A stretch of DNA of 64,000 nucleotides from Cereibacter azotoformans (lineage in GTDB: Bacteria; Pseudomonadota; Alphaproteobacteria; Rhodobacterales; Rhodobacteraceae). Below, one piece after another: positions 9,988 to 19,166 of the stretch. Position 1 is the first letter of the stretch; each line of letters opens with the position of its first letter. Both the position numbers and the translations under genes were made by a program. Under the pieces are notes generated by a model. That model searched no databases and was not told the DNA's origin. It worked only from the letters and a program-made list of their open reading frames with translations. The stretch spans positions 1,922,001 to 1,986,000 of the forward strand of contig JAGFXX010000001.1 in assembly GCA_017599285.1 (NCBI GenBank). Reading direction: 5' to 3'.

Positions 9988-11805
9988 ATGGATCAATTCA
10001 CCCTCAACCTGATCGTGGTTGGCATCACCTTCGCCATCTACATCGGGATCGCGGTCTGGGCCCGGGCGGGCTCCACCGCCGAGTTCTATGCGGCCGGCCA
10101 GGGCGTCCACCCGGTGGCGAACGGCATGGCGACCGGCGCCGACTGGATGTCGGCGGCGTCCTTCATCTCGATGGCCGGCATCATCGCGCTGGCCCCGGCG
10201 GGCGGCTACACGCAGTCGGCCTTCCTCATGGGCTGGACCGGCGGCTATGTGCTGCTGGCGCTGCTGCTGGCGCCCTACCTGCGCAAGTTCGGCAAGTTCA
10301 CCGTGCCGGAATTCATCGGTGACCGCTTCTACTCGGGCGGTGCGCGCCTTCTGGCGGTGATCTGCCTCATCGTGATCTCGGTCACCTACGTGATCGGGCA
10401 GATGCGCGGCGTGGGCGTGACCTTCGGGCGCTTCCTCGAGATCTCGACCGACATGGGCCTCTATATCGGCGCGGCGATCGTCTTCGCCTATGCCGTGTTC
10501 GGCGGCATGAAGGGCATCACCTACACCCAGGTCGCCCAGTATGTCGTGCTGATCATCGCCTACACGATCCCGGCGATCTTCATCTCGCTCGCGCTGACCA
10601 ACTCGTTCCTGCCGCAGCTGGGCCTGATCGGCAACTATGCCCCGGGCGGCGGCGACCAGGCGTTCCTGGCCAAGCTCGACCAGGTGGTGACCGAACTGGG
10701 CTTCACGGCCTATACCGCCGACACCACCAGCCAGCTGAACATGTTCCTGTTCACCATGTCGCTGATGATCGGCACCGCGGGCCTTCCGCACGTCATCATC
10801 CGCTTCTTCACCGTGCCGAAGGTGGCCGACGCCCGTTCGTCCGCGGGCTGGGCACTGGTCTTCATCGCGCTGCTCTACACCGTGGCCCCGGCCGTCGGCT
10901 CGATGGCGCGCCTGAACCTGACCACCACCATGTGGCCGAACGCCGTGGCCGGCAACGCGCTCGACGGCGACGCGATCTCGGTCGAGGCGATCCAGAACGA
11001 CCCGCGCCTGAGCTGGGTGAAGACCTGGGAACAGACCGGCCTTCTCGTCATGGAAGACAAGAACGGCGACGGCATGATCCAGTACTACAACGAGGCCAAC
11101 CCGGCGATGCAGGCCATCGCGGCCGAGCGTGGCTGGGTCGGCAACGAGGTCACCAAGATCGACAACGACATCATGGTGCTCGCCAACCCCGAGATCGCCG
11201 CTCTTCCGGGCTGGGTGATCGCGCTCGTGGCCGCCGGTGCGCTGGCTGCCGCCCTCTCGACCGCCGCGGGCCTCCTGCTCGCCATCTCGTCGGCGATCTC
11301 GCACGACCTCATCAAGGGCTCGATCAACCCCAACATCTCGGAAAAGGGCGAGCTTCTGGCCGCGCGGATCTCGATGACGGGTGCGATCGTGATCGCCACC
11401 TGGCTTGGCCTCAACCCGCCCGGCTTCGCCGCGCAGGTGGTGGCGCTGGCCTTCGGTCTGGCCGCCGCGACGATCTTCCCGGCGCTGATGATGGGGATCT
11501 TCTCCAAGCGCGTGAACAAGGAAGGCGCCATCCTCGGGATGCTCGTCGGCCTCGTCTTCACCGCGGTCTACATCTTCCTCTACAAGGGCTGGTTCTTCAT
11601 CCCCGGCACCGCCACGTTCGAGGACGTGCCCGCCAACTACTTCTTCGGCATCTCGCCGCTGTCCATCGGGACCGTGGGTGCGCTGCTGAACTTCGGCGTG
11701 GCCTTCCTGGTGTCGGCCATCACGAAGGCGCCCCCGCGCGAAGTGGTGGACCTGGTCGAGAGCATCCGCATCCCGCGCGGTGCCGGCAAGGCCACGGCCC
11801 ACTGA
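9988..11805 (+). CDS. Sodium:solute symporter family protein (VC_2705/ActP-like, probable acetate uptake)
   Basis: A 605-aa inner-membrane protein with about 13 hydrophobic segments. The SSS hallmarks are clear: GADWMSAASFISMAGIIA near the N-terminus and the later ALSTAAGLLLAISSAISHD segment. An insertion at ~residues 330-390 (WPNAVAGNALDGD...DKNGDGMIQYY) is hydrophilic and typical of the VC_2705 subgroup. Its place between acs and the DUF294 gene points to acetate or short monocarboxylate import. The start has an AGGGAGG site just upstream. Confidence 0.93.
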   Translation: MDQFTLNLIVVGITFAIYIGIAVWARAGSTAEFYAAGQGVHPVANGMATGADWMSAASFISMAGIIALAPAGGYTQSAFLMGWTGGYVLLALLLAPYLRKFGKFTVPEFIGDRFYSGGARLLAVICLIVISVTYVIGQMRGVGVTFGRFLEISTDMGLYIGAAIVFAYAVFGGMKGITYTQVAQYVVLIIAYTIPAIFISLALTNSFLPQLGLIGNYAPGGGDQAFLAKLDQVVTELGFTAYTADTTSQLNMFLFTMSLMIGTAGLPHVIIRFFTVPKVADARSSAGWALVFIALLYTVAPAVGSMARLNLTTTMWPNAVAGNALDGDAISVEAIQNDPRLSWVKTWEQTGLLVMEDKNGDGMIQYYNEANPAMQAIAAERGWVGNEVTKIDNDIMVLANPEIAALPGWVIALVAAGALAAALSTAAGLLLAISSAISHDLIKGSINPNISEKGELLAARISMTGAIVIATWLGLNPPGFAAQVVALAFGLAAATIFPALMMGIFSKRVNKEGAILGMLVGLVFTAVYIFLYKGWFFIPGTATFEDVPANYFFGISPLSIGTVGALLNFGVAFLVSAITKAPPREVVDLVESIRIPRGAGKATAH

Positions 11806-11812
11806 GATCAAC

Positions 11813-11837
11813 GGTGCGCCCCCGTCGGGGGCGCACC
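11813..11837 (+). terminator. Intercistronic hairpin between symporter and DUF294 genes
   Basis: A perfect 11-bp stem (left arm GGTGCGCCCCC) with a 3-nt loop GTC begins 8 nt after the symporter stop. No T-run follows, so it may partly terminate or protect the upstream acs-symporter mRNA against decay instead of ending transcription fully. Confidence 0.6.
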
Positions 11838-11863
11838 ATCCAGGTGCAGTGTCGAGGAGCCTC

Positions 11864-13684
11864 ATGGAAGACGTCCAGACCATCGTGAGCTTTCTGGAGA
11901 CGGTGCATCCCTACGACAGCCTGCCGCAGGACGAGCTGGCGCGTGTCGCCGGTTGCTTCAGCCGCAGGGAAGTCGCCGCAGGCGAGACGGTCTATCGACA
12001 CGGAGACCGGCTGGTCGGGCTCTATCTCGTCAAGCGTGGCGGGGTCGAGATCCTCGAACCGTCGGGCGACGTCATCTCGGTGCTCGGGCCGCGCAACTCG
12101 TTCGGCGAGCGGGGGCTCATGCGCGACGGCCGCGCGGCCACCACGGCGCAGGCCACGACGGACGGGGTGCTCCTGATGCTGCCCGGCGACGAGTTCCGGC
12201 GGCTCTTTGCCGCCTCGCCCGCCTTCGAGCGGTTCTTCACCCGGCGACGGACGCAAGGGTACCGCGCCTCCGACCTGACCACGCAGAAGGTGGCCGACCT
12301 GATGGCGCGCAAGCCCGTGACCTGCGGGCCGGCCGAGACGATCCGGGCCGCGGCGATGAAGATGCGCGACGCCGGCGTGTCCTCGCTGGGTGTCGTGGAG
12401 GGTCCGACCTTCCTCGGCATCGTGACCACGCGCGACATGACCAACAAGGTGGTGGCCGTGGGGCTCGATCCGTCCACTCCGGTGGCCGAGGTCATGACCC
12501 GCGATCCGATCGCCCTTCCGCCCGAGGCTCTTGGATCCGACATCCTTCATGTGATGCTCGAGCGGCGGATCGGCCATCTGCCGGTGATCGAGGATGGCCG
12601 TCTGGTCGGCATGATCACCCAGACCGACCTGACCCGCTTTCAGGCCGTGTCCTCGGCCCAGCTCGTGCGGGATGCGGCCACGGCCGAGTCGCTGCCCGAA
12701 CTGCAGGCCGTGACCTCGCGCATCCCCAAGCTGCTGGTCCAGCTGGTGGCGGGGCACAATTCGCATGAGGTGGTCACGCGCCTCATCACCGACATTTCCG
12801 ACACGGTGACACGGCGCCTGCTGGCGCTGGCCGAAGCCCGGCTCGGGCCGCCGCCCGTGCCCTATTGCTGGTGCGCCTGCGGAAGCCAGGGCCGGCAGGA
12901 GCAGACGGGCGTCTCCGATCAGGACAACTGCCTGATCCTGTCCGACAAGACGCTTCCGGCCGATGACGCCTACTTCTCCGAATTGGCACGGCAGGTTTCG
13001 GACGGGCTGCACGCCTGCGGCTACATCCATTGCCCCGGCGACATGATGGCCACCAACCCGCGCTGGCGCCAGCGGCTTTCGGTCTGGCGGCAGTATTTCC
13101 TCGGCTGGATCGACCGGCCCGACCCGATGGCGCAGATGCTGTCGTCGGTGATGTTCGACCTGCGCCCGATCGGCGGCGACGAGGGCCTGTTCCATGAGCT
13201 GCAGGCCGACACGCTGGCCGTGGCGGCGAAGAACTCGATCTTCGTGGCCCACATGATCTCGAACTCGCTGAAGCACACGCCACCGCTGGGCCTGATCCGC
13301 GGCTTTGCCACCATCCGTTCGGGCGAGCACAAGAACCACATCGACCTGAAGCACAATGGCGTGGTGCCGGTGATCGACCTCGGCCGCGTCTATTCGCTGA
13401 TCGGCCAGCTTGAGCCGGTGAACACCCGCGCGCGGCTGCAGGCGGCCGAGAATGCCGGCGTGATCTCGGTGTCGGGCGCGCGCGATCTGGTCGAGGCCTA
13501 CGACATGATCGCCCAGATCCGGCTCGAGAACCAGGCACGGCTGATCCGGTCCGGCCGCAGCCCCGACAATTTCCTCGCGCCGTCGGACCTGTCGGATTTC
13601 GAACGCAGCCACCTGCGCGACGCCTTCGTGGTCGTCCGCACCATGCAATCCGCGCTGGGCTCGGCCCGCGGCGCGCGCACCTGA
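11864..13684 (+). CDS. Cyclic-nucleotide-binding / CBS-pair / DUF294 nucleotidyltransferase-like protein
   Basis: 606 aa in four parts: a cNMP-binding domain (~15-125, with SFGERGLMRDGRAATTAQA), a CBS pair (~140-265), a GlnD-like nucleotidyltransferase core (~300-420, with CGSQGRQEQTGVSDQDN in the G-S-x-G-R...D-x-D position) and a DUF294 C-terminal helical domain. Members are presumed to transfer a nucleotide to a partner protein in response to small molecules; no substrate is proven for this clade. The ATG at 11864 is chosen for its GAGGAG site at 11854-11859; the frame is open earlier but crosses the hairpin. It follows the symporter gene as in other acetate loci. Confidence 0.9.
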   Translation: MEDVQTIVSFLETVHPYDSLPQDELARVAGCFSRREVAAGETVYRHGDRLVGLYLVKRGGVEILEPSGDVISVLGPRNSFGERGLMRDGRAATTAQATTDGVLLMLPGDEFRRLFAASPAFERFFTRRRTQGYRASDLTTQKVADLMARKPVTCGPAETIRAAAMKMRDAGVSSLGVVEGPTFLGIVTTRDMTNKVVAVGLDPSTPVAEVMTRDPIALPPEALGSDILHVMLERRIGHLPVIEDGRLVGMITQTDLTRFQAVSSAQLVRDAATAESLPELQAVTSRIPKLLVQLVAGHNSHEVVTRLITDISDTVTRRLLALAEARLGPPPVPYCWCACGSQGRQEQTGVSDQDNCLILSDKTLPADDAYFSELARQVSDGLHACGYIHCPGDMMATNPRWRQRLSVWRQYFLGWIDRPDPMAQMLSSVMFDLRPIGGDEGLFHELQADTLAVAAKNSIFVAHMISNSLKHTPPLGLIRGFATIRSGEHKNHIDLKHNGVVPVIDLGRVYSLIGQLEPVNTRARLQAAENAGVISVSGARDLVEAYDMIAQIRLENQARLIRSGRSPDNFLAPSDLSDFERSHLRDAFVVVRTMQSALGSARGART

Positions 13685-13695
13685 AGGCCCGAACC

Positions 13696-14217
13696 ATGGT
13701 CATGGACCTCCTCGCTACCCTCGCCGCCGGAGCCGGTCTCGCCGGGATCGCACTGCTCCTGCGCCGGCTGAGCGGTCAGCGCCTGCCGAAATGGATCGTC
13801 CCGGCCGGGGCGGGGGCGGGGATGCTGCTCTTTTCGGTCTGGAACGAATACAGCTGGTATCCGCGCGTGACCGCCGCCCTGCCGTCCGAGGTCGTGGTGA
13901 TCTCGGCGCCCCAGGACCGCGTGGGCATCCGTCCCTGGACGTTCCTCTTCCCGGTTGCCACCCGCTTCATGGCGCTGGACCGGACAGGGATGCTGCGGTC
14001 GGAGACCGACCCCGCCATCCGCCGCGCCGAGGTGGTGGTGGTGCAGCGGTGGCACAACACCCAGCGCGTGCCCATGGCCTTCGATTGCACGCGCCGGCGC
14101 ACGGCAAATCTCGAGACCACGTCGGAGCTTCGGCCCGACGGCACCTTGACCGGCACCAGCTGGCTGTCGGTCCCGGACGACGACGAACTGCTGACAGCGG
14201 CCTGCAGGGAGGGGTGA
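13696..14217 (+). CDS. Conserved small membrane protein of the acetate locus, unknown function
   Basis: 173 aa with two N-terminal transmembrane segments (~4-22 and ~36-52) and a soluble part that probably faces the periplasm. I do not recognise a named domain. It sits 11 nt after the DUF294 gene and ends 1 nt before the receiver-domain gene, so it is embedded in the same transcription unit. It may be an accessory part of the sensor or transporter; this is inference from position only. Confidence 0.7.
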   Translation: MVMDLLATLAAGAGLAGIALLLRRLSGQRLPKWIVPAGAGAGMLLFSVWNEYSWYPRVTAALPSEVVVISAPQDRVGIRPWTFLFPVATRFMALDRTGMLRSETDPAIRRAEVVVVQRWHNTQRVPMAFDCTRRRTANLETTSELRPDGTLTGTSWLSVPDDDELLTAACREG

Positions 14218-14218
14218 C

Positions 14219-14608
14219 ATGGCCGACGGAGCCAGAAAGCGCCGGATCCTCGTGGTGGAGGACGAGGACAACATCGCCATCGCGCTCGACTATCTCATCA
14301 CGCGCGAAGGCTACGAGCACGACCGGGTGGCAAGCGGGGCCGAGGCGCTCGGCCGCATCCGTGCCACCCATCCCGATCTCGTGCTGCTGGACGTGATGCT
14401 GCCCGAGGTCTCGGGCTACGAGATCTGTCAGGGCGTCCGGCTCGACCCGACGCTCGCCGACGTCAAGATCCTGATGATGACGGCGCGCGGGTCGGCCATC
14501 GAGCGCAAGAAGGGTCTGGCGCTCGGCGCGGACGGGTTCATCTCGAAGCCGTTCGAACTCAAGGCCCTGCGTGAGGAGGTCCGCCGGCTCCTGGGCGAAG
14601 GGGTCTGA
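14219..14608 (+). CDS. Stand-alone response regulator receiver protein (CheY-like)
   Basis: 129 aa consisting only of a receiver domain. The acidic pair is E14/D15, the phospho-acceptor Asp is D58 (in LVLLDVML), Thr88 and Lys110 (FISKPFE) complete the active site. There is no output domain, so it must act by protein contact. The next gene encodes a PAS/pseudo-kinase membrane protein without an obvious phosphorylatable His, so the phosphodonor is probably encoded elsewhere or is the missing piece of this system. Confidence 0.92.
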   Translation: MADGARKRRILVVEDEDNIAIALDYLITREGYEHDRVASGAEALGRIRATHPDLVLLDVMLPEVSGYEICQGVRLDPTLADVKILMMTARGSAIERKKGLALGADGFISKPFELKALREEVRRLLGEGV

Positions 14609-14611
14609 TCC

Positions 14612-16699
14612 ATGCTCGATCGCCTCAACCTGCGCGTGCGGATCCTGCTCTTCTTCGCTGCGCTGGCAGTGGGGGCGAATGTGGCGGTGTCGATCGGCCT
14701 GTTCCTCGCCTATCGGCGCCTCAGCGCCCCCGAGCTGCTGCCCGCCTTCCAGCAGGTCGGCCTTGTGGCCGGGCTTGCGATCCTGGGCCTCGTCACCTGG
14801 ATCTGGTATCTGTTCGATGCCAATGTGGCGCTGCCGATCATCCGGCTCGCCTCGAAGCTGCGGGCACGGGCCCATGCCGCCGTCGATGGCGCGATCGAAG
14901 AGCCGACGGCGCGCTACCTCGGCGATCTCGAGCCCGCCGCTTCGGCCACGGCCCTGACGCTGGCCGAGACGCGGAACGCCCTGGCCGAGTCCGTCGCGCG
15001 CGAGACGTCGCGCCTATCGTCCGAGAAGGCCCGGCTCGAGGCGCTGCTGTCCGATGTGCCGGTGGGGGTGCTGCTCTGTTCGGGCGACCACCAGCTCGTG
15101 TTCTACAACGGGCCGGCGACCGACCTGATGAACACGGCCGGCGCGCCGGGCCTCGACCGCAATCTCTTCGACTATCTGCGCGACGGGCCGATCCGCCACG
15201 CCCACCAGCGGCTCGTCGAGGCGGGCGACCCGGACGCGGCCTCGGACATCCTCTGCACGACAGTGGTGGGCGCGCGGGTGCTGGCCGCCCGGATGCGGCT
15301 GATCGGGGGCGAGACCACGAAGCCCGGCTATGTCCTCACGCTGCGCGACGTCACCTCGGCGCTTGCGTCCTACGCGCGTCGCGAGGCGCTGCTGGCCGAG
15401 GTGTTCGACCGGGTGCGGCGGCCGGCGGCCAACCTCCAGACGCTGTTCGAGGTGCTTCCGCCCGGCACCTGCCCGCCGCCGGATGTCGAGCGGGCGCTGC
15501 GGCAGGAAGTCGGCGGTCTCGCCGCCGCGATCACCGACCTCGGCGCCCGGCACGACGAGAGCCGGCACGACGGCTGGCCGCTGTCGATCACGCGCGCCTC
15601 GGATCTGCTCGACGGGCTGAGGGCGCGGATGGAACAGGCGGGCCTTTCGGCCGAGATCGGCGAAGCGCCGCTTCTTTTGCGCTGCAACGGGTTCGAGGTG
15701 ATCGGTCTGGTGGCGACCCTGGCCGCCCGCGTCGCGGCCCGCCGCACCGGCAACCACTTCCGCGTGACCCTGACCGAGGACGGAACCGAGGCCATGCTGC
15801 GGCTGGTCTGGCAGGGCGCTCCGCTGCCCGTCGGCCTGCTCGAGGACTGGCTGGGCGAGCCGCTCGAACCGGGTGTGCCCGAGGTGACGGGCCGCACCGT
15901 GCTTTCCACCCACACGACCGAGATCTGGCCCGAACCTGCGGCTCCGGGAGAGAATGCGCTCTGCCTGCCCTTGCGCGCCGCCCGCCGTGCCGGCCGCCGC
16001 CCGCGTCCGATCCCGCGGGCCGTGGTCTATGATTTCGAGCTGCTCTCGAAGGCGCGGAACGAGAAGGTGGCCGAGGCGCGGCTCGAGGATCTGACCTATG
16101 TGGTCTTCGACACCGAGACCACCGGCCTCATGCCCTCGCAGGATGAGATCGTGCAGATCGCCGCCGTCCGCATCGTGAACGGCCGCCGCGTCGAGGCCGA
16201 GGTGTTCGACACGCTGGTCAATCCGCGCCGGCCGATTCCGCCTTCGTCCACCGAGGTCCACGGGATCACGGATGCGATGGTGGCCGACGCGCCGGACATG
16301 ACCGAGGTCGGGCGGCAGTTCCACAAGTTCGCCGAAGGGGCGGTGCTCGTCGCCCACAATGCGCCCTTCGACATGGAGTTCCTCCGCCGGGCCGAGCTGC
16401 TGATCGACCGCCGCTTCGACAATCCGATCCTCGACACGGTGCTCCTGTCGGCGGTTCTCTTCGGGCAGACCGAGGTGCACAGCCTCGATGCGCTGGCGCA
16501 CCGGCTGGGGATCACCATCCCGGAAGAGGCGCGCCACACGGCCATCGGCGACACGGTCGCGACGGCCGACGCCTTCCTGAAGCTGCTGCCGATGCTGCAG
16601 GGCCGGGGCTTCGAGACCTTCGGCGCCGTGCTCTCCGAGGTGCGCCGCCACGGACGGCTGCTCAAGGATCTGAACGAGGCCAATCTGACCGACGCCTGA
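14612..16699 (+). CDS. Membrane PAS/pseudo-histidine-kinase protein fused to a DEDDh 3'-5' exonuclease
   Basis: 695 aa. Two transmembrane segments (~10-32, ~48-70), a helical linker, a PAS-like domain (~145-255), then a region aligning with kinase dimerisation helices where the H-box reads FDRVRRPAANLQTL, so the phospho-His appears replaced. The ATPase-like part (~330-430) shows no N- or G-boxes. From ~495 follows a complete DnaQ-type exonuclease: D500 and E502 in FDTETTGL, D587 in HNAPFDMEFL, H642 and D647 in HTAIGD. The C-terminal part resembles the epsilon subunit proofreading fold. The start overlaps nothing and lies 3 nt after the receiver gene. Target (RNA, DNA or a nucleotide) is unknown. 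Confidence 0.85.
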   Translation: MLDRLNLRVRILLFFAALAVGANVAVSIGLFLAYRRLSAPELLPAFQQVGLVAGLAILGLVTWIWYLFDANVALPIIRLASKLRARAHAAVDGAIEEPTARYLGDLEPAASATALTLAETRNALAESVARETSRLSSEKARLEALLSDVPVGVLLCSGDHQLVFYNGPATDLMNTAGAPGLDRNLFDYLRDGPIRHAHQRLVEAGDPDAASDILCTTVVGARVLAARMRLIGGETTKPGYVLTLRDVTSALASYARREALLAEVFDRVRRPAANLQTLFEVLPPGTCPPPDVERALRQEVGGLAAAITDLGARHDESRHDGWPLSITRASDLLDGLRARMEQAGLSAEIGEAPLLLRCNGFEVIGLVATLAARVAARRTGNHFRVTLTEDGTEAMLRLVWQGAPLPVGLLEDWLGEPLEPGVPEVTGRTVLSTHTTEIWPEPAAPGENALCLPLRAARRAGRRPRPIPRAVVYDFELLSKARNEKVAEARLEDLTYVVFDTETTGLMPSQDEIVQIAAVRIVNGRRVEAEVFDTLVNPRRPIPPSSTEVHGITDAMVADAPDMTEVGRQFHKFAEGAVLVAHNAPFDMEFLRRAELLIDRRFDNPILDTVLLSAVLFGQTEVHSLDALAHRLGITIPEEARHTAIGDTVATADAFLKLLPMLQGRGFETFGAVLSEVRRHGRLLKDLNEANLTDA

Positions 16700-16718
16700 T
16701 CTCCGGCGCGCCCGGCCC

Positions 16719-17492
16719 TCAGGTGGCGGCGAACGGATCGGCCGGGTAGCCCACCCCGGTGAGATAGAGGCCCTGCGGCGGGCAGACCGGGCCGCAGGCG
16801 GCACGGTCGCGGGCCTCGAGCGCCTCCTTCACCCGATCCGGTGCCCAGGCGCCAGCGCCCACCCGCTCGAGCGTGCCCACGATCGAGCGGACCTGATTGT
16901 GCAGGAAGCTGCGCGCCCGCAGGCGGAAGCGGTATTCCACCCCGTTCGGCACCTCGACCGTCTCGAGCATCAGCTCATCCAGCGTCTTGACCGGCGAGGC
17001 CGCCTGACATCCGATCGCCCGGAAGGTGGTGAAGTCGTGCCGTCCCACGAGATGGGCCGCCGCCTCGCACATGGCGGCGCCATCGAGCGGATGCGGCACG
17101 CGCCAGACCCGGCCCCGGTCGTGCACCTCCGGCGCGCGGCGCGCGAGCAGCCGGAAGAGATAGCGCCGCTCGATCGCCGAGAAGCGGGCGTGAAAGTCCT
17201 CGCCCACCCGCGCCGCAGCGACAACCGCCACCGGCAGCGGCTTCAGATGGGCGTTGAGCGCCCCCGCCAGGCGGAACGGGTCCCAGTCCTTGCCGAGGTC
17301 GCAGTGGGCCACCTGGCCCGTGGCGTGAACGCCCGTATCGGTGCGCCCCGCCGCGGCAATCGTGTGGGGGCCGGGTTCAAGCCGCCCGAGCGCGGCCTCG
17401 ACCGCGCCCTGCACCGAGGCCAGGACGGCCTGCCGCTGCCAGCCCGCGAACGGGGCACCGTCATACTCGATCTTCAGCGCATATCTCGGCAT
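16719..17492 (-). CDS. truA: tRNA pseudouridine(38-40) synthase
   Basis: 257 aa. The N-terminus [15 protein letters not shown] and the catalytic GRTDTGVHA with Asp52 are diagnostic of TruA, which makes pseudouridine at positions 38-40 of the tRNA anticodon arm. The conserved [17 protein letters not shown] segment is near the C-terminus. The frame is open 61 codons upstream, but the ATG at 17492 gives the normal start ([12 protein letters not shown]). It is convergent with the exonuclease-fusion gene, 19 nt apart. Confidence 0.96.
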   Translation of the reverse strand: MPRYALKIEYDGAPFAGWQRQAVLASVQGAVEAALGRLEPGPHTIAAAGRTDTGVHATGQVAHCDLGKDWDPFRLAGALNAHLKPLPVAVVAAARVGEDFHARFSAIERRYLFRLLARRAPEVHDRGRVWRVPHPLDGAAMCEAAAHLVGRHDFTTFRAIGCQAASPVKTLDELMLETVEVPNGVEYRFRLRARSFLHNQVRSIVGTLERVGAGAWAPDRVKEALEARDRAACGPVCPPQGLYLTGVGYPADPFAAT

Positions 17493-17689
17493 GACGCGCC
17501 CCCTAGCACCGCAGCCGCGCCCTGCCAAGGACGGGGTGCGCCGGTCATCCACGAAGCGCGAATGGCAGACGGCCGCCGATCCTGCGATCCGCCCCGGCGG
17601 ATGCGGCCTGTTGGCACAGCGGCCCGTCACGCCTACATCCATCCCCAAGGGCCGCCTATCCTTGAAGCGGCACAAAGAGAGGCAGGCGC

Positions 17690-19105
17690 GTGGTTCTCCG
17701 CAGACTGACCGACGGTGTGGCGCGCGGAATCGAGGGCGCCGTCAGCACCGTCTCCGAAACCTTCTTCGAGCCGGTGATCCGGCTCGGCGTCACCGGCCTG
17801 TCGCGGGCGGGCAAGACCGTCTTCATCACCGGCCTTGTCGCGAACCTGCTGGACCGCGGGCGGATGCCGCAGTTGCGCGCCCACGCCGAAGGGCGCATCG
17901 ACGCGGTCTTCCTGCAGCCCCAGCCCGACGACACGCTGCCGCGGTTCGATTTCGAGAACCATCTGGCCGCGATCCTGGGCGAGGATCCGCGCTGGCCCTC
18001 GTCCACGCGCTCGATCTCGGAGCTTCGGCTCTCGTTCCGGGTGCGGCCCTCGGGGATGATCTCGGGCCTGACCGGGCCGCGCACCGTCCATCTCGACATC
18101 GTGGATTATCCGGGAGAGTGGCTGCTCGACCTCGCGCTGATGGACAAGACCTATGCGCAATGGTCCGAGGAGACCCTTAAGCGGCTGTCGCTGCGCGAGG
18201 AAGCGCGCGATTTCATGGCGACCGCGCGCGCCGCGGACGGCTCGCTCCCGCTCGAGGAGGCGCAGGCGCAGGCGCTGGCGGCAAGCTTTACCGCCTATCT
18301 GCAGGCCGCGCGCCGGGCGGGCTGGTCGGATTGCACGCCGGGGCGGTTCCTGCTGCCGGGGGATCTGGCGGGCTCGCCGGTGCTGACCTTCGCACCGCTG
18401 CCGATGCCCGCCCAGACGTCCCGCACGAGCCTCTGGCGCGAGATGGGACGGCGCTACGAGAGCTACAAGGAGAACGTCGTCCGCCCCTTCTTCCGCGAGC
18501 ATTTCTCGAAGATCGACCGGCAGGTGGTGCTGGTCGATGCGATGGGCGCGATCCATGCGGGGCCGCAGGCTCTCGAAGATCTGCGCCGCACGATGGCCGA
18601 GATCCTGACCGCCTTCCGTCCGGGTCGGAACTCGTTCCTCTCGACGCTGCTGCTGGGCCACCGGGTCGAGCGGATCCTGTTCGCGGCCACGATGGCCGAC
18701 CATCTGCACCACACCCAGCACCCCAAGCTCACCGCGATCATGGAGGCGATGCTGCGCGAGGCCCGCGACCGGGCGGCCTTCGCGGGATCGCTGACGGCGG
18801 CCATGTCGCTCGCCTCGGTGCGCGCCACGGTCGAGGAGGAGGTGACACGCCACGGCGAGACGGTCGAGGCGGTGCGCGGGCGGCTTCTGTCGAGCGGGCG
18901 GCAGGTGGCGATGTATCCCGGCGAGCTACCCTCGGACCCCTCGCGGCTCCTCTCGCCCGCGCGCGAAGGGGTGCAACGCTGGCTCGACGCCGAATTCGCG
19001 CTGATGACCTTTGCGCCCGCGCGCGTGCTGCTCAAGCCCGGCGAGGGGCCGCCGCACATCCGGCTCGACCGCGCCGCCGAGTTCCTGATCGGGGACCGGC
19101 TGTGA
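17690..19105 (+). CDS. YcjX-family P-loop GTPase/ATPase (DUF463)
   Basis: 471 aa beginning with GTG. The Walker A motif GLSRAGKT is at residues 36-43, followed by the DUF463 sequence block with [14 protein letters not shown] as the Walker B/switch region. YcjX proteins are predicted GTP-binding, stress-linked proteins, and are usually encoded beside a YcjF-like membrane protein, as here. A purine-rich stretch just before the GTG serves as a weak ribosome-binding site. Confidence 0.88.
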   Translation: MVLRRLTDGVARGIEGAVSTVSETFFEPVIRLGVTGLSRAGKTVFITGLVANLLDRGRMPQLRAHAEGRIDAVFLQPQPDDTLPRFDFENHLAAILGEDPRWPSSTRSISELRLSFRVRPSGMISGLTGPRTVHLDIVDYPGEWLLDLALMDKTYAQWSEETLKRLSLREEARDFMATARAADGSLPLEEAQAQALAASFTAYLQAARRAGWSDCTPGRFLLPGDLAGSPVLTFAPLPMPAQTSRTSLWREMGRRYESYKENVVRPFFREHFSKIDRQVVLVDAMGAIHAGPQALEDLRRTMAEILTAFRPGRNSFLSTLLLGHRVERILFAATMADHLHHTQHPKLTAIMEAMLREARDRAAFAGSLTAAMSLASVRATVEEEVTRHGETVEAVRGRLLSSGRQVAMYPGELPSDPSRLLSPAREGVQRWLDAEFALMTFAPARVLLKPGEGPPHIRLDRAAEFLIGDRL

Positions 19106-19166
19106 CCCGTTTCGACCGTCCGGCGGGGTGCCGGGCGGCCGTCCTTCATCCGCAGGGAGACAGGTC

